From Calothrix sp. NIES-4105 (lineage in GTDB: Bacteria > Cyanobacteriota > Cyanobacteriia > Cyanobacteriales > Nostocaceae): DNA of 64,000 bases. Shown here in pieces: positions 9,952 through 19,252 of the stretch (positions are counted from its first letter, which is position 1; every line of letters starts with the position of its first letter). The position numbers and the translations under genes are program-made. The notes under the pieces are model-generated. The model searched no databases. It had not been told where the DNA came from and was given only the letters and a program-made list of their open reading frames with translations. Where the stretch lies: contig NZ_AP018290.1 of the NCBI RefSeq assembly GCF_002368415.1, forward strand, positions 6,089,614 to 6,153,613, written 5' to 3'.

Positions 9952-10032
9952 GAGGGTCTGTTACGAAACTTTAAGCTTTATTAATAGAATCTTATCAGAA
10001 TGTAAGACCAATAACATAAAATGGCAACTAAT

Positions 10033-10154
10033 GAGTGCTGAGTTATGAGTGCTGAGTGCTGAGTGCTGAGTGTTAATTTATAATTCTTAACTCATAACTC
10101 CTAACTCATAACTCCTAACCTGACTCAGCACTCAGCACTTTCTACTCAGCACTC
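10033..10154. repeat. STRR heptamer array between petM and ycf39
   Basis: GAGTGCT heptamers on the left and the complementary ACTCAGC/TAACTCC type on the right, giving a potential long hairpin in the gap between petM and ycf39. Same family as the arrays at 3354, 48000 and 63381. Confidence 0.8.
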
Positions 10155-10159
10155 GCTGA

Positions 10160-10264
10160 TTATTCTTCTTCTGCCCCTTGGATTTTAAGCAGTGCTTGAC
10201 CAAGACCCCAACCTAAGAAGATTAAGCTGAAGGGTAATATTGCAGCCGCAAATAGCTCGCCCAT
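10160..10264 (-). CDS. petM: Cytochrome b6-f complex subunit PetM
   Basis: A 34-residue gene easily missed because of its length. It starts at the ATG at 10264 with AGGAG about 11 bases upstream. The product begins [20 protein letters not shown] and ends IQGAEEE. One membrane helix spans about residues 5-27. PetM is subunit VII of the thylakoid cytochrome b6-f complex; length and sequence pattern fit the family closely. It is upstream of ycf39 on the same strand across an STRR array. Confidence 0.93.
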   Translation of the reverse strand: MGELFAAAILPFSLIFLGWGLGQALLKIQGAEEE

Positions 10265-10402
10265 TTCTGAATACTCCTTTACAAAACTTTTAGTTCAAAT
10301 CTAAGTTTACCAGAAGTGCAAGTCTGACGAAGCCAACTCAAACGGGAACTTATAATTTATAATTAGTGACTTTTGTAAAAGAACTCACTCGCATAACAAC
10401 TG

Positions 10403-10954
10403 ATGGCGCCTTGTATGAGAAAATTTAATCTGGCATTCTCCAAAGTATCGGTAGTTACTTTTGTAGGTGTTGTATTAACTGCTATTCTCAATTACTCACA
10501 CCAACCAGTCCGCGCGCAAACACTAGCTGTTATCAAACCTTCAGATTCGCCCTTAGATTTAGGTAAGCTGAAAAATCCCGTGGGTGTAACTACAGCTAAT
10601 ACTTTTAATCAAAATAAATTAACTGTTCCTAGTTTGTGGTGGGCAAAAGAAAATTCTGAGAATAAACTACTAGATAACTGGATAGCTTATCCTGCTACAG
10701 CTTCTTCACCCGCGCGCGTCGATTTAATCGTTAATCAGCAAATTTGGACTTTACTCGATTATTTAGAGCGATACCAATTTATAAATCGTTTAGGTACTAA
10801 TGCTCGTAACTACGGCTATAATGTTCGCGTCTTCAATTACCAGCAAGAGCTTCTCGGTACTTATACCTGTAACTTCCAGACAACTGGAGCAAATTGTCGA
10901 ATTAACATGAACGCTCAAAACAGATTTCGTATACGTCCTTCGTCACAGGTTTAA
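10403..10954 (+). CDS. Secreted hypothetical protein
   Basis: 183 residues with an N-terminal signal peptide: a basic start, a hydrophobic stretch VVTFVGVVLTAIL and a likely cleavage site after VRAQ at about residues 36-39. The mature part is soluble, with two Cys near the C-terminus (YTCNFQ and ANCRIN) that could form a disulfide, and Trp-rich WWAKENSEN. I do not recognise a named domain; it looks like a conserved cyanobacterial exported protein. The ATG at 10415 (MRKFNLAFSK) is an alternative start; neither has a clear Shine-Dalgarno, and a GGCGCC palindrome overlaps the upstream one. Confidence 0.65.
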   Translation: MAPCMRKFNLAFSKVSVVTFVGVVLTAILNYSHQPVRAQTLAVIKPSDSPLDLGKLKNPVGVTTANTFNQNKLTVPSLWWAKENSENKLLDNWIAYPATASSPARVDLIVNQQIWTLLDYLERYQFINRLGTNARNYGYNVRVFNYQQELLGTYTCNFQTTGANCRINMNAQNRFRIRPSSQV

Positions 10955-10973
10955 TCATAAAAAATTGAAAATT

Positions 10974-12125
10974 TTATGATTTCATTTTCTCGAATAAGCT
11001 TATATACTCATTTTCCACTTCAACAGGCAAAGGAAGTATAAAATCGCTTTTATCAAGGATATTTTGACTTACTAGTAACGAGTTGCGTAGCGGCCCCTGA
11101 ATTTCTGCTCTCTCAATTTTCACAGGAATTGGGGAATGAGTTTTAGTTCGTATTGCTATCTGTCTAGCTGTTTTTTCTTGCCACAAAAAATTAATCCATT
11201 CTGTTAAAAGTTCTTGCTTTAGAGGGCGCCCCGAAGGACTAACCCATACGTCTGCTGATTGTGCAGTCCCAGATTGCGGTACGATTACGGCAAGGTCTGG
11301 ATAGCGAGCAATAGCTGGTAATATATCCTGTAACCAACCAACTGCAACTAGCGTATCGCTTAATAATAAAGGTTCAATATATTGAGTCGAACCGTAAAAT
11401 TTCACTTGTTGGTTTAATTTCTTTAATTCAGGCTCTAATTCAGTAATCGAGGCTAAATTAGTTTCATTATAAGATTTATCCAACTTCTTTAAAACTAAAC
11501 CAATAACTTCACGTGGATGATTTAGCAGAGAAATACGATTACGCAATTCTGGGCGCCATAAATCAGCCCAATCTTGCATTGGCGCCCACTTATTCTCTTT
11601 AAATTTGTCACGACGATAAATAATAACTGTATTTCCCCAACGATAAGGAGCGCCCCAAATTTTACCCTGTGGGTCTAAAAATCCTTTATCATTGCGTGTT
11701 ACTAGTTCTTTCCATCGCTTTGGCAAAGCTGACCACTGTTGAACTTTACTTACATCTATTGGTTGAATTAGTTTCTTTTCAATCGCTCCACGCAGCCAAT
11801 AATCACCCAAAGATAACAAATCTGTTGGAATTTTCTCCTTATCGGAACCAAACGGTAGGCGCCGAACCCATCCAAATAAACCATTGTTTTCCTGACTAGG
11901 TTTTTGCCAAGCTTCTAATTTCTTAAATACATCCTCAAATTGCTCGAATAGCGCAATATTTATTTCTGTATTCGATTTTAAAGAACGACGAAATTGATCC
12001 ACTACCTGAGCAGGCAGCGAATCCCTTAATAACTCTATAGTTAATCTTGTTTTATTATCCGAACATCCTATTAACAACTGTGAGGATAATGCTCCAGTAC
12101 CAATTAAAAAAGAACGCCTGTTCAT
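10974..12125 (-). CDS. Extracellular solute-binding lipoprotein (polyamine/iron-type fold)
   Basis: 383 residues. The N-terminus MNRRSFLIGTGALSSQLLIGC combines a twin-arginine-like start with a lipobox (LIGC), so it is probably exported folded and lipid-anchored. The body resembles family 1 extracellular solute-binding proteins: LLSLGDYWLRGAIEKKLIQPI, WGAPYRWGNTVIIYRRDKF, VAVGWLQDILPAI and VVPQSGTAQSADVWV match the pattern of spermidine/putrescine-type binding proteins. No permease or ATPase gene is adjacent, so the partner transporter and substrate are unknown. The DUF2470 gene lies 22 bases upstream on the same strand and the two are probably co-transcribed. Confidence 0.75.
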   Translation of the reverse strand: MNRRSFLIGTGALSSQLLIGCSDNKTRLTIELLRDSLPAQVVDQFRRSLKSNTEINIALFEQFEDVFKKLEAWQKPSQENNGLFGWVRRLPFGSDKEKIPTDLLSLGDYWLRGAIEKKLIQPIDVSKVQQWSALPKRWKELVTRNDKGFLDPQGKIWGAPYRWGNTVIIYRRDKFKENKWAPMQDWADLWRPELRNRISLLNHPREVIGLVLKKLDKSYNETNLASITELEPELKKLNQQVKFYGSTQYIEPLLLSDTLVAVGWLQDILPAIARYPDLAVIVPQSGTAQSADVWVSPSGRPLKQELLTEWINFLWQEKTARQIAIRTKTHSPIPVKIERAEIQGPLRNSLLVSQNILDKSDFILPLPVEVENEYISLFEKMKS

Positions 12126-12147
12126 TAATTTTAGATTTTAGATCTAC

Positions 12148-12429
12148 CTAGTTTGTTTTAACGCGCGCTTGCTTTACCATTGCAATTAATGTATGATGAG
12201 CGTCCTCGGAATCTTTAAGAACGTGGTCAAAATTTATACGTATTGACACATTCTCACCATTTACCCGCGCGGTTATATCCATGCCCGTGGTGTCAATTGA
12301 CTGCATTTGGGCGGCTTGTGCTTCCTTCAAGCCACCGAAGGTTTGAGCATAAACAAGCACAGCATCGCTGTGGTCGTCGTTCATGTGTGTACAGATACGA
12401 GAACTTACTTCTGTATTAATTTCTGACAT
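12148..12429 (-). CDS. DUF2470 domain protein
   Basis: 93 residues almost entirely covered by a DUF2470 domain: CTHMNDDHSDAVLVYAQ near the N-terminus and GMDITARVNG followed by a beta-strand pair. In other proteins this domain is the C-terminal part of HugZ-like heme-utilisation enzymes; as a stand-alone small protein its role is not established. It probably heads an operon with the solute-binding lipoprotein. Confidence 0.85.
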   Translation of the reverse strand: MSEINTEVSSRICTHMNDDHSDAVLVYAQTFGGLKEAQAAQMQSIDTTGMDITARVNGENVSIRINFDHVLKDSEDAHHTLIAMVKQARVKTN

Positions 12430-12784
12430 AATATAAGACTCCGAAACATTCTTTTCTTCTAAATTCTAATATTGTTTTTATATTTGCTTCTAATTACGTA
12501 GTCAGTAATTGTATATTCACTAACATATACTAACTCATGATTTATACGTTTAAATTATACTAAAGATATTGAATCCCTTTTTTATGCTTTGTAGCTGAGT
12601 AACACTAGAAATAGCTGTGTATCTCAATTATACTCTTTTGAGGGTAAATGGTTTAAGCTCTGGCTGAGTACGGTTAAAGAAACCTGCAGTAATTTTTACT
12701 GTTTTTTCCTGAAAATCACTCATAAAGACTGTAGCCAAGATATGAGAGTGAGCAAATAATATTTGTTGATAAAGATAAAAACAG
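12430..12784. other. Intergenic divergent promoter region
   Basis: 355 AT-rich bases between the divergent DUF2470 and metallophosphoesterase genes. It must hold both promoters. I see no conserved operator, hairpin or additional coding frame. Confidence 0.45.
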
Positions 12785-13546
12785 ATGAGCGCTGAAAGCC
12801 ACCGCAGAATTGTGATTGGGGATGTTCACGGTCACTACAAGGGACTGATGACGCTAATGAATGCCATTGCACCAACTTCCCTTGACTCAATTTACTTTCT
12901 TGGAGATTTGATTGACCGAGGTCCTCAGAGTGCCGATGTTGTGTCCTTTGTAATTGAGAATAATTATCAATGCTTGCTCGGTAATCACGAGCAAATGCTA
13001 GTTAATATCCTTACACAAGGGCATAAGCAGGCGCCTAATATCCAGGCTTGGTTATACAGTGGTGGACAAGCGACAGTAGCTTCTTACCAACAAGGTGTTG
13101 TTCCTTACGACCATGTAGAATGGTTTGAAAGCTTGCCTACATACCTAGATTTAGGGGATGTTTGGCTTGTTCATGCTGGTGTTGACCCTTTTATACCTTT
13201 AGAAAACCAAACCAGCGAACAATTATGCTGGGTACGCGATGAATTCCATAGCATTCAAAAGCCTTATTTTCCCGATAAGTTAATGATTATCGGTCATACG
13301 ATAACCTTTACTATGCCTGGAGTGGCGCCTGGTCAATTAGCTCAGGGTCAAGGCTGGCTTGATATTGACACTGGCGCCTATCATCCACGTAGTGGTTGGC
13401 TAACTGGTTTAGACATCACTAACGGCATAGCATATCAAGTTAATGTACTCAAAAATTTAAGGCGCGTTTTACCAATGGAAGAAATCGTCGCGCATGTCAA
13501 TCCTAGCGTTTGGAAATATACTCATACCTCAAAGCGACGAGCTTAG
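12785..13546 (+). CDS. Calcineurin-like metallophosphoesterase (PPP-type)
   Basis: 253 residues with the complete dimetal motif set: IGDVHGHYKG at residues ~11-20, FLGDLIDRGPQS at ~38-49, LLGNHEQML at ~64-72, and the C-terminal IIGHTITF plus LDIDTGAY. This arrangement fits PPP-family serine/threonine phosphatases and symmetrical diadenosine-tetraphosphatase relatives. The substrate cannot be told from sequence. It is a single gene, with the convergent M48 protease gene 26 bases beyond its end. Confidence 0.85.
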   Translation: MSAESHRRIVIGDVHGHYKGLMTLMNAIAPTSLDSIYFLGDLIDRGPQSADVVSFVIENNYQCLLGNHEQMLVNILTQGHKQAPNIQAWLYSGGQATVASYQQGVVPYDHVEWFESLPTYLDLGDVWLVHAGVDPFIPLENQTSEQLCWVRDEFHSIQKPYFPDKLMIIGHTITFTMPGVAPGQLAQGQGWLDIDTGAYHPRSGWLTGLDITNGIAYQVNVLKNLRRVLPMEEIVAHVNPSVWKYTHTSKRRA

Positions 13547-13572
13547 TATTATATTCAAGCGATTTTGAGAAA

Positions 13573-14430
13573 TTATCGTAATGAACGAGTATTAGCTCGA
13601 TATGTTGCGCTATCTAACCCAGCATTACCGCTAGTTGGTTGAGCAGCAATAAGGCGCCTGAGAGCAACAACACGGTCACCAGCAGCAGGGTGAGTACTCA
13701 AAAAAGCTGGGGCTGAACCTTTTGAGCCTTTTTGAAGTTTTTGCATAAACGAAACCATCGCTGACTGACTATAACCAGCACGACCCAAAGTTCTCAAACC
13801 TCGTCTGTCAGCATCAAATTCGTCTTGACGACTGCGAGGAAGATTAAGTGCAAGATTTACACCTAAGCCAACAATTTGATTTCTATCTACACCAGCAGCG
13901 GTTGCAATACCACTGGCAATAGCTTGTTGCCGCATTTGACTAAGCAGGTGTTTGCCACCAATATGTCCAATTTCGTGAGCAATAACGCTTGCTAATTCAG
14001 CTTCATTGTCTGCAGCTTTAATTAAGCCTGTATGAACATAAACAAAACCTCCTGTAGTCGCAAAGGCGTTAATACTGTCTTCATCAACTACTTGGAATGT
14101 ATACTTAAGATTTGGACGGTCAGTAAAGGGAGCAAGACGCTGACCGATGTCTTGAACATAACGATTAATTTCCGAATTACGGGAAAGTCGAACTTCACCA
14201 CCTAGAATTTGCTGGTTCATTTGTTGACCAAGTTGGAACTCTTGCTGCGATGATATATTAGATAGCTGGAATACCTGTACACCGCGAATCAACAGTGGTA
14301 AGAAATCAAGCGCTTGAGATGGAAGCACCGTACCCAAAAACAGTGACAAAGCGACTGCTACTGAGATTAGCGGGTATATAAAGCGGCGCCTTACAGAAAA
14401 GAAATTCCGAGAATTGTGTTGCCAATTCAT
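13573..14430 (-). CDS. M48 family zinc metallopeptidase
   Basis: 285 residues. A basic N-terminus and hydrophobic stretch (LISVAVALSLFLGTVLPSQA) form a signal peptide or anchor. The zinc-binding motif VIAHEIGHIGGKH is at about residues 150, and the third ligand region is DEFDADRRGLRTL. The C-terminal FLSTHPAAGDRVVALRR is the usual M48 tail, as in BepA/LoiP-like periplasmic proteases that handle misfolded envelope proteins. The exact target is unknown. GAGG lies about ten bases before the chosen ATG. Confidence 0.9.
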   Translation of the reverse strand: MNWQHNSRNFFSVRRRFIYPLISVAVALSLFLGTVLPSQALDFLPLLIRGVQVFQLSNISSQQEFQLGQQMNQQILGGEVRLSRNSEINRYVQDIGQRLAPFTDRPNLKYTFQVVDEDSINAFATTGGFVYVHTGLIKAADNEAELASVIAHEIGHIGGKHLLSQMRQQAIASGIATAAGVDRNQIVGLGVNLALNLPRSRQDEFDADRRGLRTLGRAGYSQSAMVSFMQKLQKGSKGSAPAFLSTHPAAGDRVVALRRLIAAQPTSGNAGLDSATYRANTRSLR

Positions 14431-14736
14431 CTAAAAATAACCTCGATAACCTTCCGGGCTTACATGTGTTTCTATTGAACGTAAGGTTATATGACGGCTT
14501 TGAGAGCCAATAAGTTGCAGACTACCTGTATTCCAATTAGCTTGACTAAACGCGGGCTATAGAGTTTAACATACAAAGAAATTATGCGTTTTTTTTACTC
14601 TCGTGTGCCTCCTGTCTTCTGCCTTCTGAATTGAGTACCTAAAAACACAAGTTGTGATAGACTGTCGCATGAATTAACAGAACTGAATATTATTGTATTG
14701 CACGATTCGATTACTCGTGAACAAAGGAAATTTTTT

Positions 14737-15267
14737 ATGGCTATTTTAGATTCTAAGGGTCGCTTGTTCGGCAAGTTCAACCTCCTCGATGTCGGCGCCG
14801 TCTTCGTTATCTTACTAGTGGTGATTAGTATATTTTTCTTCCCAGGAACCACTGGTTCGGTTGCCCAGGTCAACAGCAAAACTGTACCCATCGAAGTTGA
14901 CCTAGTTGTGCGGGGGTTAAATGTACGCGACCCACAACGCTTAGTTGATAGAGACTTTCGCAAAGGTGGTAAAACAAAAATTATTATTCGTAATCAACCC
15001 TACGGTGAAATTGCCATTAAATCCGTACAGGAACTACCTAGAACTTTAAGCGTTCCTCAACCCGACGGTTCGCTCAAAGAATTACCCGACCCAAGAAAAA
15101 ATAACTTTAGCACCGACATGCTTTTAACTCTAGAAGGTAAAGCTAATTTAACCAAGGATGGTCCTGTGCTTGGTAATAGTAAAGTTAAAATTGGTATGCC
15201 ATTTGAATTAGAGGGCTTTAATTACAACTTTAATGCCACTGTTATTGATATTCGATTACCTTCATGA
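14737..15267 (+). CDS. DUF4330 family membrane protein
   Basis: 176 residues from the ATG at 14737, chosen because AAAGGA lies eight bases upstream; a longer frame from a TTG at 14698 is unlikely. It starts MAILDSKGRLFGKFNLLDVG, followed by one membrane helix (AVFVILLVVISIFFF) and an extracytoplasmic beta-rich part. This is the cyanobacterial DUF4330 pattern, function unknown. The stop codon at 15265-15267 is at the boundary of an IS605-type element, so the last codons may have been fixed by the insertion; the visible C-terminus LPS looks natural. Confidence 0.8.
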   Translation: MAILDSKGRLFGKFNLLDVGAVFVILLVVISIFFFPGTTGSVAQVNSKTVPIEVDLVVRGLNVRDPQRLVDRDFRKGGKTKIIIRNQPYGEIAIKSVQELPRTLSVPQPDGSLKELPDPRKNNFSTDMLLTLEGKANLTKDGPVLGNSKVKIGMPFELEGFNYNFNATVIDIRLPS

Positions 15268-15268
15268 A

Positions 15269-16633
15269 CTACCCCGCCGCGTTGGCGGACGGGGTTTGTG
15301 TTACCCTATCCACTTTCGCCTTAAAGCTTTGACGCTTCTTCTGCCCTAGTTGCTTCATCGAACCAGTCTGCTTACGCTTCTTAGTCGAGTCAGTAGAGCT
15401 AGAACATCCACAGTCTTCGAGGCGCATTCCACACCCCGGTTGCACATCCGTAGCAACGTTGTACATCACCATCACAGACCCTTTATCACGTTGTATTTCA
15501 AATTTACACTTACTACAAACGTGGTATCGGTTGGAGAGTTCAGCCCAGTCTTTATGTACTTTTCCACATTTTGGACATCTCTGTGATGGCTTGATTTTTT
15601 TAGTAGGAAGAATCAACATCAAACCACCTTTTTGCTCAATTTTATAAGCAATCATTTGGTTCAATGTCCCAAATCCAACAGAAAGTATTGACTTGTTTAG
15701 TCCTGCTTTCTGCTTTTTACGTTTACTTCCTTTTTTAGCTTTTTTGGTCATTTTCTTGGTTTCTAACTTCTCGGTTACGCCGATGTCATAACGACTTGCA
15801 ATGTCTGACGTAACTTTGTGTTGCCAATCCTTTCGCGTTCGTGCAACTTTGGTGCTTAACTTAGAAACTCTTTTCCGCGCCTTCTTCCAACGGTTAGAAG
15901 CTTTTATATTTTGCGCTTTATTTGGAGCGCGTTTTCTTCTTAATTGTTTAGATGCTTTACGTATCTTCTCCTCAGATTTTTTGGTGAATTTAGGATTCTC
16001 GATTTGCTCAAACTTCTCACCATCAAATGTGGTAAGTGCCGTCTCTGTGCCTAAGTCAAAAGCAATAATCTTCTCATATTCGAGTTGAGATTGTGAACCA
16101 AATTTAGATTCTAAAATAGGTACATCAACAGTGATAGAAGCAAACCATTTATTTTGATTTGGCTTATAAACTATGGTCAAAGTAGTAGGTTTACCCCACT
16201 CTCTTGCTTGACCACGCATTCTTATATTTATGCCCAAATCATTTAGTGTTAAACGACCATGCTTACCATTACCCCAAACTTTCCATCCTGATGTTGCAGG
16301 ATATGTCCATCCTGAATAATCACGAATAGATTTGAATTGTGGTAAACCTCGTAGTCCTTGAAAAAAAGAATTGTAGGCTAAGTCAACCCGTTTTACAGTA
16401 GCTTGTAATGCTTGCGAGTTACATATCGCAAATTCAGGCCACGCTTCTTTGAACTCAGGTAAACAATTTTGTTGGTCAAAATAAGTAACAGTTTTTTGGT
16501 TTGCTTTCCACTCAAAACGGCGGTTAGCAATACAGGCATTATACAAGTACGCATGCAATCGCCGTGCCTCAAATAATTTTTGTTCTTGCTCTTTATTCGG
16601 ATACAGTCGAAATGTTTGTCGTCTTGTTGCCAT
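15269..16633 (-). CDS. tnpB: TnpB, RNA-guided nuclease of IS605 element
   Basis: 454 residues. The three RuvC acidic positions are visible: Asp in IIAFDLGTETALTTF, Glu in GVTEKLETKKM, and Asp in FEIQRDKGSVMVMYN. The zinc finger CPKCGK...CSKC lies between the second and third. The N-terminal helical region starts ATRRQTFRLYPNKEQEQKL. From family knowledge TnpB is a guide-RNA-directed DNA nuclease whose RNA comes from the transposon right end. The last ten codons here (ending TPSANAAG) lie inside the terminal hairpin, so coding and guide-RNA sequence overlap. The tail after RuvC-III is about 60 residues, Lys/Ser rich. GGCGGTGAG precedes the ATG. Confidence 0.92.
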   Translation of the reverse strand: MATRRQTFRLYPNKEQEQKLFEARRLHAYLYNACIANRRFEWKANQKTVTYFDQQNCLPEFKEAWPEFAICNSQALQATVKRVDLAYNSFFQGLRGLPQFKSIRDYSGWTYPATSGWKVWGNGKHGRLTLNDLGINIRMRGQAREWGKPTTLTIVYKPNQNKWFASITVDVPILESKFGSQSQLEYEKIIAFDLGTETALTTFDGEKFEQIENPKFTKKSEEKIRKASKQLRRKRAPNKAQNIKASNRWKKARKRVSKLSTKVARTRKDWQHKVTSDIASRYDIGVTEKLETKKMTKKAKKGSKRKKQKAGLNKSILSVGFGTLNQMIAYKIEQKGGLMLILPTKKIKPSQRCPKCGKVHKDWAELSNRYHVCSKCKFEIQRDKGSVMVMYNVATDVQPGCGMRLEDCGCSSSTDSTKKRKQTGSMKQLGQKKRQSFKAKVDRVTQTPSANAAG

Positions 16634-16719
16634 ATATTACTCACCGCCTTATTTGCTTGACTCGATATATTTAACTACAATCAATATAACATAGTTTCTA
16701 GGTATGACAAGAAATTTTT

Positions 16720-17133
16720 ATGACTAAGTTGAGAAGCGGTTCACATGTCGTTTTTTCTATTCACTTGCACGTCGTATTTGTGACTAAGTATAGGCGCAAA
16801 GTATTTACACAACAAATGATTGACGACATGAAGGAAGTATTTGAGCGTGTGCTAGCTGCAAATAGCTCAAAGCTATCTGATTGCAATGGTGAATCAGACC
16901 ACGTACATTTGCTTATAGATTTACATCCAGATAATAATATTTCTGACTTGGTAGCATCTCTCAAGTCAGCAAGTAGTCGAGTATTGAGAGAAAAATATAA
17001 ATCTGTAATTGATAAGTACTACTGGGGTAAGGCTAAACTTTGGCACGATTCAAAATGTATCGTATCTTGTGGTAGCGCTCCACTAGAAACGGTAAAGCTG
17101 TATATTCAAAATCAATCAGGTGGGAGAGAATAA
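16720..17133 (+). CDS. tnpA: TnpA, Y1 (HUH) transposase of IS605 element
   Basis: 137 residues. Single-strand transposase with the HUH metal motif in SDHVHLLIDLHP (HVH) at about residue 62 and the catalytic Tyr in LETVKLYIQNQ near the C-terminus. The N-terminal FSIHLHVVFVTKYRRKVF block is typical of IS200/IS605 TnpA. Length is normal and no frameshift is seen. It is divergent from tnpB with 86 bases between the starts. Confidence 0.93.
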   Translation: MTKLRSGSHVVFSIHLHVVFVTKYRRKVFTQQMIDDMKEVFERVLAANSSKLSDCNGESDHVHLLIDLHPDNNISDLVASLKSASSRVLREKYKSVIDKYYWGKAKLWHDSKCIVSCGSAPLETVKLYIQNQSGGRE

Positions 17134-17202
17134 AATTATCGGGTATCGAACCCCATAATTTTATCGCTATCCATCCCCACCCTACTTTGTAGAGGGTGGG
17201 GA

Positions 17203-17527
17203 ATTCCGCGAAGAAGAGTTAAATAAACCAGTCCTAAACAATCTGTAAAATCTACCCAATGTAGAGACGTGAAAGCGGAGCTTCTCCGTTATCCGAAGGA
17301 TATCCCGAAGGGTAGGAAAATTTTCCTGCGGAACACTACCCTTCGGGAAAACTCCGTTTACGTGAACACGTCTCTTATATTTTTATCACGTCTCTTATAT
17401 TTTTATAAAATCCATCAAAGAAATTCCTGATTAGGAGTTTGAACTAGTTGTCACCAATGCTCGTAAGAAAAGTGTTTAAGATTCCCGACTTCTTGAAGTC
17501 GGGAATCTGACCATCGACCATCGATTC
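17203..17527. repeat. Intergenic repeats and hairpins
   Basis: Beyond the IS end the gap contains GTAGAGACGTGAAAGCGGAG, an inverted CCGAAGGATATCCCGAAGGG/CCCTTCGGG stretch, and two tandem copies of CACGTCTCTTATATTTTTAT (about 17368-17407). A perfect palindrome GATTCCCGACTTC/AAGTCGGGAATC at about 17481-17508 sits just after the bvdR stop codon and could act as its terminator. No coding frame seen. Confidence 0.7.
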
Positions 17528-18523
17528 TCAATCAACAACAATTGTTAAACCTGTTTGTGCCGAGCGTAAAGCAGCATCCGCGACTTTCATAGTATATAAA
17601 CTTTGCTCAGGGGTAACATACAGTGCTCTTCCATCCAAAAGGTGGTCTAGAACCATACTTGTATCTTTAGTAAATAACCCTTTACGATTACTTGTTTCAA
17701 TAGGTACAGTTTCCGAACGACGTACCATTAGACCAGCATCTTCATTGAAAATTAATCCACCGTGTTCACCGTGAATTTCAAATTTACGCTCGCTTTGCCA
17801 AAGAGTTTCACCTTTCCCGTAAATAACTTGTCCTAACAGTCCGCTTTCAAACGAAAGTTGGGCAACACAAAAACAACCTTGATAATAGTCCTCTTCAACT
17901 TGCCAAAAACGCTGGTGACAGTTAACTGTTACAACTTTACCAAATAAATCTGTTAGACGATGCAACCGAGATAAGGCGCCTGTAAGCGGAAACCCAAACA
18001 TCTCATGGTTATAAGTCCACTTGCGTGGGGCAGGGTACTGAGGCTTGACGGTGTTGTAACGAACATAAAAAATATCACCAACTTCTGAAATATGCTTTTT
18101 AATGGCTTGATGTAAACCACCCAGAAGTTCAATATGTTCAACATGGAGAAGCAGATTTTTTTCTTTAGCTAGGGCAATTAATTCAGAAGCTTCGATAGTA
18201 TCTAATGCTAGAGGGTATTCAACTACAACATGCTTTCTTTGCTCCAACGCTTTGCGAGCAATTGCACTATGGTCACGGTTAATTGTAGATATGATGATTA
18301 AATCTATACCTGTTGACTCAACCAATTGCTGCCAAGAGCTTATTGCCTGAACTCCATAAGAAGCTGCGAAGGACTCTGTGCGCGCTTCTTCGCTGCCAGC
18401 AACTGCAACTAAATTTGCTCTTTCATCTTTTTGCAATGCTTCTACTCGCAGTTTCGCTGCGTATCCGGTACCAATTAAGCCAACATTCACGCGCGCGGTT
18501 GGCTCATATGCTGAGGTATACAT
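17528..18523 (-). CDS. bvdR: Biliverdin reductase (Gfo/Idh/MocA fold)
   Basis: 331 residues. Rossmann motif VGLIGTGYAAKLRVEAL near the N-terminus and the Gfo/Idh/MocA pattern HVVVEYPLAL. Segments LLHVEHIELLGGLHQAI, FGFPLTGALSRLHRLTDLFG and QVIYGKGETLWQSER match what I recall of Synechocystis BvdR (slr1784), which reduces biliverdin IX-alpha to bilirubin and influences phycobilisome biosynthesis. Length is right for BvdR. The general Gfo/Idh/MocA call is certain; the BvdR assignment rests on remembered sequence and is strong. Confidence 0.85.
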   Translation of the reverse strand: MYTSAYEPTARVNVGLIGTGYAAKLRVEALQKDERANLVAVAGSEEARTESFAASYGVQAISSWQQLVESTGIDLIIISTINRDHSAIARKALEQRKHVVVEYPLALDTIEASELIALAKEKNLLLHVEHIELLGGLHQAIKKHISEVGDIFYVRYNTVKPQYPAPRKWTYNHEMFGFPLTGALSRLHRLTDLFGKVVTVNCHQRFWQVEEDYYQGCFCVAQLSFESGLLGQVIYGKGETLWQSERKFEIHGEHGGLIFNEDAGLMVRRSETVPIETSNRKGLFTKDTSMVLDHLLDGRALYVTPEQSLYTMKVADAALRSAQTGLTIVVD

Positions 18524-18739
18524 TACTACTACGCCAATAATATTAATAAATTCATCACTTCACTTGAGTATAAATTTACTTGATGATTTTACTTTACCTC
18601 AGTCGAAAATATAATTAAAACTTATCGGTAAGAAGTAACTAAATTTCATTACTAATCGCGTCAAATTTCCGGTTACATGGTCTTGTTTTTCTCGTAGTAT
18701 CAGAATGAAGTAAATAAAAAACGACGGCTGATCTTATAG

Positions 18740-19099
<360 letters not shown>

Positions 19100-19190
19100 T
19101 AGAAGTTTGAACGCCTCACATTTCTAATTACTTGTACAAGTTATGAATGTAGAGAAACGCAAATATTAAGTAGAAAAGAATATATAGCAT

Positions 19191-19217
19191 AAAAGGGAAA
19201 GATTTTTCCCTTTTTTT
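19191..19217 (+). terminator. Rho-independent terminator of petF
   Basis: Ten-base perfect stem (AAAAGGGAAA at 19191-19200 with TTTCCCTTTT at 19205-19214), four-base loop and a continuing T-run. It lies about 90 bases after the ferredoxin stop codon and fits a strong intrinsic terminator. Confidence 0.85.
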
Positions 19218-19252
19218 GCTTGCTTTTTTATCGGCGCCTTTTTCAATAAGAA

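Larger units (their letters stand above)
15265..17202. mobile_element. IS200/IS605-family insertion sequence with divergent tnpA and tnpB
   Basis: About 1.94 kb carrying tnpB (minus) and tnpA (plus), divergently arranged as in IS605. Subterminal hairpins mark the ends: CCCCG...CGGGG with inner CCGC/GCGG at 15272-15294 on the tnpB side, and CCCCACCCT/AGGGTGGGG at 17175-17201 on the tnpA side, preceded by a second hairpin at 17132-17162. Both genes look intact, so it may be active. The element has no GGCGCC or GCGCGC site, unlike its surroundings. Exact end bases cannot be fixed without a copy or empty site. Confidence 0.85.

Noticed and set aside
17135-17165. tRNA T-arm (GGGTATCGAACCCC)
   Set aside because: It is part of the hairpin at the IS605 tnpA-side end; no acceptor or anticodon stem can be formed.
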